From an uncultured bacterium (GTDB taxonomy: Bacteria > Patescibacteriota > Minisyncoccia > Phycocordibacterales > UBA1006): 7,426 nt of DNA. The first letter of the stretch is position 1. The number at the start of each line of letters is the position of its first letter. A program made the position numbers and the translations under genes. The notes under the pieces were generated by a model. That model saw nothing but the letters and a program-made list of their open reading frames with translations. It searched no databases and was not told where the DNA came from. Positions 6,333-7,426 of this stretch are shown here, in pieces. The stretch spans positions 1-7,426 of the forward strand of contig CAIQMU010000100.1 of the NCBI GenBank assembly GCA_903873095.1, read 5' to 3'.

Positions 6333-6717
6333 CAGAGCGTATCTTACTCGCATATTTAGCTATTTCTCCCGGATCGTATGTTACATGGTGCCAATCTGCA
6401 TTTTTCTTATCAAAATAAGACGGAATCAAGTGGGTATGAGCATGTTCTACTTGAAGCCCTTCAACTGCAATCAATATATAGTCACAACCAATATTTGCAG
6501 TTAAAGAGTTCATTATTTTTTTCTGTAACAGTGCTGATTCTTGGGTTAAATCATCTGGAATATCTTGAACCCATCGATAGTGAGATTTTGGCATCAAGAG
6601 GATGTGTCCTTTTTGTGTTGGATTGATATCTAGGAACGCTAGAAAATTCTTATCTTCATAAACAATATCAGCAGGAATTTCACGCGAAATGATTTTGCAA
6701 AAAATACAGGTATTCAT
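6325..6717 (-). CDS. HIT-family nucleotide-binding hydrolase
   Basis: A 130-residue cytosolic member of the histidine triad superfamily (HINT/Hit-like branch). These enzymes hydrolyse nucleoside phosphoramidates or related nucleotidyl conjugates. The triad is H92-A-H94-T-H96-L-I, with H94 as the expected catalytic nucleophile. CIFC at 4-7 together with GHILLMPKSH (37-46) matches the zinc-binding C-x-x-C...H arrangement of bacterial HIT proteins. FLAFLDINP at 26-33 is the typical nucleotide-pocket strand. The length is normal. Its exact substrate cannot be read from the sequence. It is probably transcribed from its own promoter (-10 six bases before the ATG) and lies just upstream of the anchored secreted protein on the same strand. 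I see no evidence of a functional link between the two. Confidence 0.95.
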   Translation of the reverse strand: MNTCIFCKIISREIPADIVYEDKNFLAFLDINPTQKGHILLMPKSHYRWVQDIPDDLTQESALLQKKIMNSLTANIGCDYILIAVEGLQVEHAHTHLIPSYFDKKNADWHHVTYDPGEIAKYASKIRSVL

Positions 6718-6723
6718 GGTTCA

Positions 6724-6751
6724 AGTATACTGACAAACATGTTTGTTGCAA
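6724..6751 (-). promoter_or_regulatory. HIT gene promoter with palindromic spacer, predicted leaderless
   Basis: On the minus strand, TTGCAA (6751-6746) acts as the -35 box. A 16-base spacer follows, then TATACT (6729-6724), then 6 bases to the ATG at 6717, so transcription should start at the ATG itself. The spacer and the last -35 base contain the perfect 14-bp palindrome ACAAACATGTTTGT (6733-6746), which sits where a repressor or activator could act. Confidence 0.6.
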
Positions 6752-6773
6752 GAAAAAGAACCTCGAGAGGTTC
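6752..6773 (-). terminator. Probable terminator after the small minus-strand gene(s)
   Basis: GAACCT and AGGTTC (6758-6763 and 6768-6773) form a 6-bp stem around CGAG. On the minus strand a CTTTTTCT tract follows (6757-6752). It lies 8 bases after the stop codon of the 6782 ORF and immediately before the HIT -35 box. The stem is short, so strength is uncertain. Confidence 0.6.
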
Positions 6774-6781
6774 ATATTTTT

Positions 6782-7024
6782 TTAGGAAGCATGAATTCGT
6801 TTTTCTAATATGGTACGTACCCTTAGTATTTCTAAAACAAGTTCGTTCTTATCTACTTGATCTGTACCTGTGATTTGACTTAGTAGTCCAACACTCTGAC
6901 CCTTAAGATATTGTGCACTAGAATACATAAGCTTGAGAATACTTCGGAGTACAAGATTATGTGATTCAGTTCCTTGTTCATAATCGGGAAGGAGTTCTAG
7001 AAGTCCCGAAACTTTTTCTTCCAT
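6782..7024 (-). CDS. Small helical protein or 3' part of a frameshifted gene
   Basis: No family recognised. From ATG 7024 the product is 80 residues (MEEKVSGLLELLPDYEQ...), rich in Leu, Glu and Lys, with no cysteine and no membrane segment; probably a helical cytosolic protein. An in-frame ATG at 7066 would add 14 residues, but that stretch (MNWLQFIKFSTKKT) has poor codon use and overlaps a better-looking frame. The ORF at 6978-7289 enters the same region one base out of register. The better coding frame switches between the two at an A8 run (7034-7027). I think this is more likely the C-terminal half of a single 168-residue protein than a separate gene. If it is separate, it would start without a Shine-Dalgarno sequence and be coupled to the upstream ORF. 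It ends with TAA, like all the other intact genes here. Confidence 0.55.
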   Translation of the reverse strand: MEEKVSGLLELLPDYEQGTESHNLVLRSILKLMYSSAQYLKGQSVGLLSQITGTDQVDKNELVLEILRVRTILEKRIHAS

Positions 7025-7289
7025 TGTTTTTTTTGTTGAGAACTTTATGAATTGAAGCCAGTTCACCTTTTACTCGATGAGTTTTTATTGTTGGTTTTTC
7101 TCGTGCAAAAGCTTTTTCGATCACTTCTTCAGATGTCATGAAATCAGAAGACATTTTTTTGATGTCTGCTTGTATAGAAAGAAATTCCTTTACAAGTTCT
7201 GGTGTTTTTATAGAGACATGAGTTGTCTCATTGTCTCTATCCATTTGAGTAGAAATGAGAATGATGAGAGTTGAGAAAGTTTTGTTCAT
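6978..7289 (-). CDS. Small protein, likely 5' part of a frameshifted gene
   Basis: No family recognised. From ATG 7289 it encodes 103 residues. A more conservative start is ATG 7244 (MDRDNETTHVSIKTPELVKEF), since the 15 residues ahead of it look like neither a signal peptide nor a domain. The body (residues about 24-87, TTHVSIKT... to KVLNKK) is charged and probably helical. After the A8 run the frame gives NNGRKSFGTSRTPSRL and a TGA stop, with aga, ggg and tcc codons unlike the rest. It is the only TGA stop in the window. Removing one A from the run joins residue 87 to TMEEKVSG of the downstream ORF, giving a continuous 168-residue protein. The longer start at 7385 is rejected because it runs through the divergent promoter region. 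Confidence 0.5.
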   Translation of the reverse strand: MNKTFSTLIILISTQMDRDNETTHVSIKTPELVKEFLSIQADIKKMSSDFMTSEEVIEKAFAREKPTIKTHRVKGELASIHKVLNKKNNGRKSFGTSRTPSRL

Positions 7290-7327
7290 ATGGAGTTGTT
7301 TAAAGTAAGGGTTAAAAAATTTACATA

Positions 7328-7355
7328 ACTTTACTCTTTTTCCCCAAAAAGTCAA
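7328..7355 (-). promoter_or_regulatory. Possible promoter for the small minus-strand gene
   Basis: On the minus strand, TTGACT (7355-7350) is followed after 16 bases by TAAAGT (7333-7328), a four-of-six -10 match. The predicted start near 7321 would leave a leader of about 32 bases to ATG 7289, or about 77 to ATG 7244. No Shine-Dalgarno sequence is visible before either ATG. Confidence 0.4.
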
Positions 7356-7366
7356 CCAACATCTCA

Positions 7367-7375
7367 TGATAGAAT
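7367..7375 (+). promoter_or_regulatory. Extended -10 promoter of the 7384 gene
   Basis: TGA directly precedes TAGAAT (7370-7375), with 8 bases to ATG 7384, so the leader would be 0-2 bases. No -35 box is clear. The spacing matches that of the 5641-6315 gene on the other strand. Confidence 0.5.
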
Positions 7376-7383
7376 AATCACTC

Positions 7384-7426
7384 ATGAAGCCAAACGTCTT
7401 ACTTGAAAAACTATTGGAACTTCGCG
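7384..7426 (+). CDS. Start of an unidentified gene, cut by the window edge
   Basis: Only the first 14 codons are present: MKPNVLLEKLLELR. This is too little to name a family. I call it a gene because an extended -10 box sits 8 bases before the ATG, the frame is open to the edge, and the Leu/Glu/Lys content looks like an amphipathic helix. It is divergent from the small minus-strand gene; the region between them (7290-7383) carries promoter-like elements for both directions. Confidence 0.5.
   Translation, partial: MKPNVLLEKLLELR

Noticed and set aside
6978..6980. TGA read as glycine (genetic code 25, as in Gracilibacteria)
   Set aside because: No in-frame TGA is seen at conserved glycines in tpiA, pgk or HIT, and all glycines in their motifs use GGN. 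The lone TGA is better explained by the frameshift.
7290..7385. N-terminal extension of the small minus-strand gene to position 7385
   Set aside because: It would cover the divergent promoter region, and its sequence (MSDYSIMRCWLTFW...) looks like translated non-coding DNA.
1..7426. tRNA genes, CRISPR repeats, insertion-sequence ends
   Set aside because: I looked for cloverleaf-like blocks, evenly spaced direct repeats, transposase motifs and paired terminal inverted repeats and saw none. Short RNAs without obvious structure could be missed by eye.

Overview
The window looks like part of a Candidate Phyla Radiation genome (Patescibacteria, most likely Parcubacteria-like). Three things suggest this: the surface proteins are of kinds I associate with that group (GWAW...GWI repeats, a YTNPSGPAPSGNVPAP-type N-terminus, secreted Ig-like modules); the genes are compact and moderately AT-rich; and no start codon has a clear Shine-Dalgarno sequence. 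This assignment rests on recognition of protein style, not on a database search.

Layout. Bases 1-2851 (+) hold a tight run of three genes for envelope or secreted proteins: a small membrane-anchored protein cut by the left edge, a 421-residue repeat protein, and a 385-residue modular protein. A strong terminator (2863-2890) closes the run. Bases 2989-3609 (+) hold a single gene, flanked by terminators, for a secreted protein whose C-terminus looks like the type IX secretion sorting domain of Bacteroidota. Its codon use also differs from its neighbours. Bases 3723-5614 (+) hold the glycolytic pair tpiA-pgk, ended by a GCAA-loop terminator. On the minus strand, reading leftward from 7289, are a pair of overlapping small ORFs that look like one gene split at an A8 run, then a HIT-family hydrolase, then a membrane-anchored secreted protein that converges on pgk. 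A plus-strand gene starts at 7384 and leaves the window.

Expression signals. The genes that appear to begin transcripts (tpiA, HIT, the 5641-6315 gene and the 7384 gene) have a good -10 box only 6-8 bases before ATG, which predicts leaderless or nearly leaderless mRNAs. The three genes lying behind another gene on the plus strand share the start context TAATTATGAA. Every intact gene in the window stops with TAA. The only TGA stop belongs to the suspected frameshifted fragment.

How the genes fit together. tpiA and pgk supply lower glycolysis. The 1-2851 run and the 5641-6315 protein build cell-surface structures of unknown purpose. The Bacteroidota-like secreted protein is the clearest foreign element. 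No RNA genes, CRISPR arrays or insertion sequences were seen.
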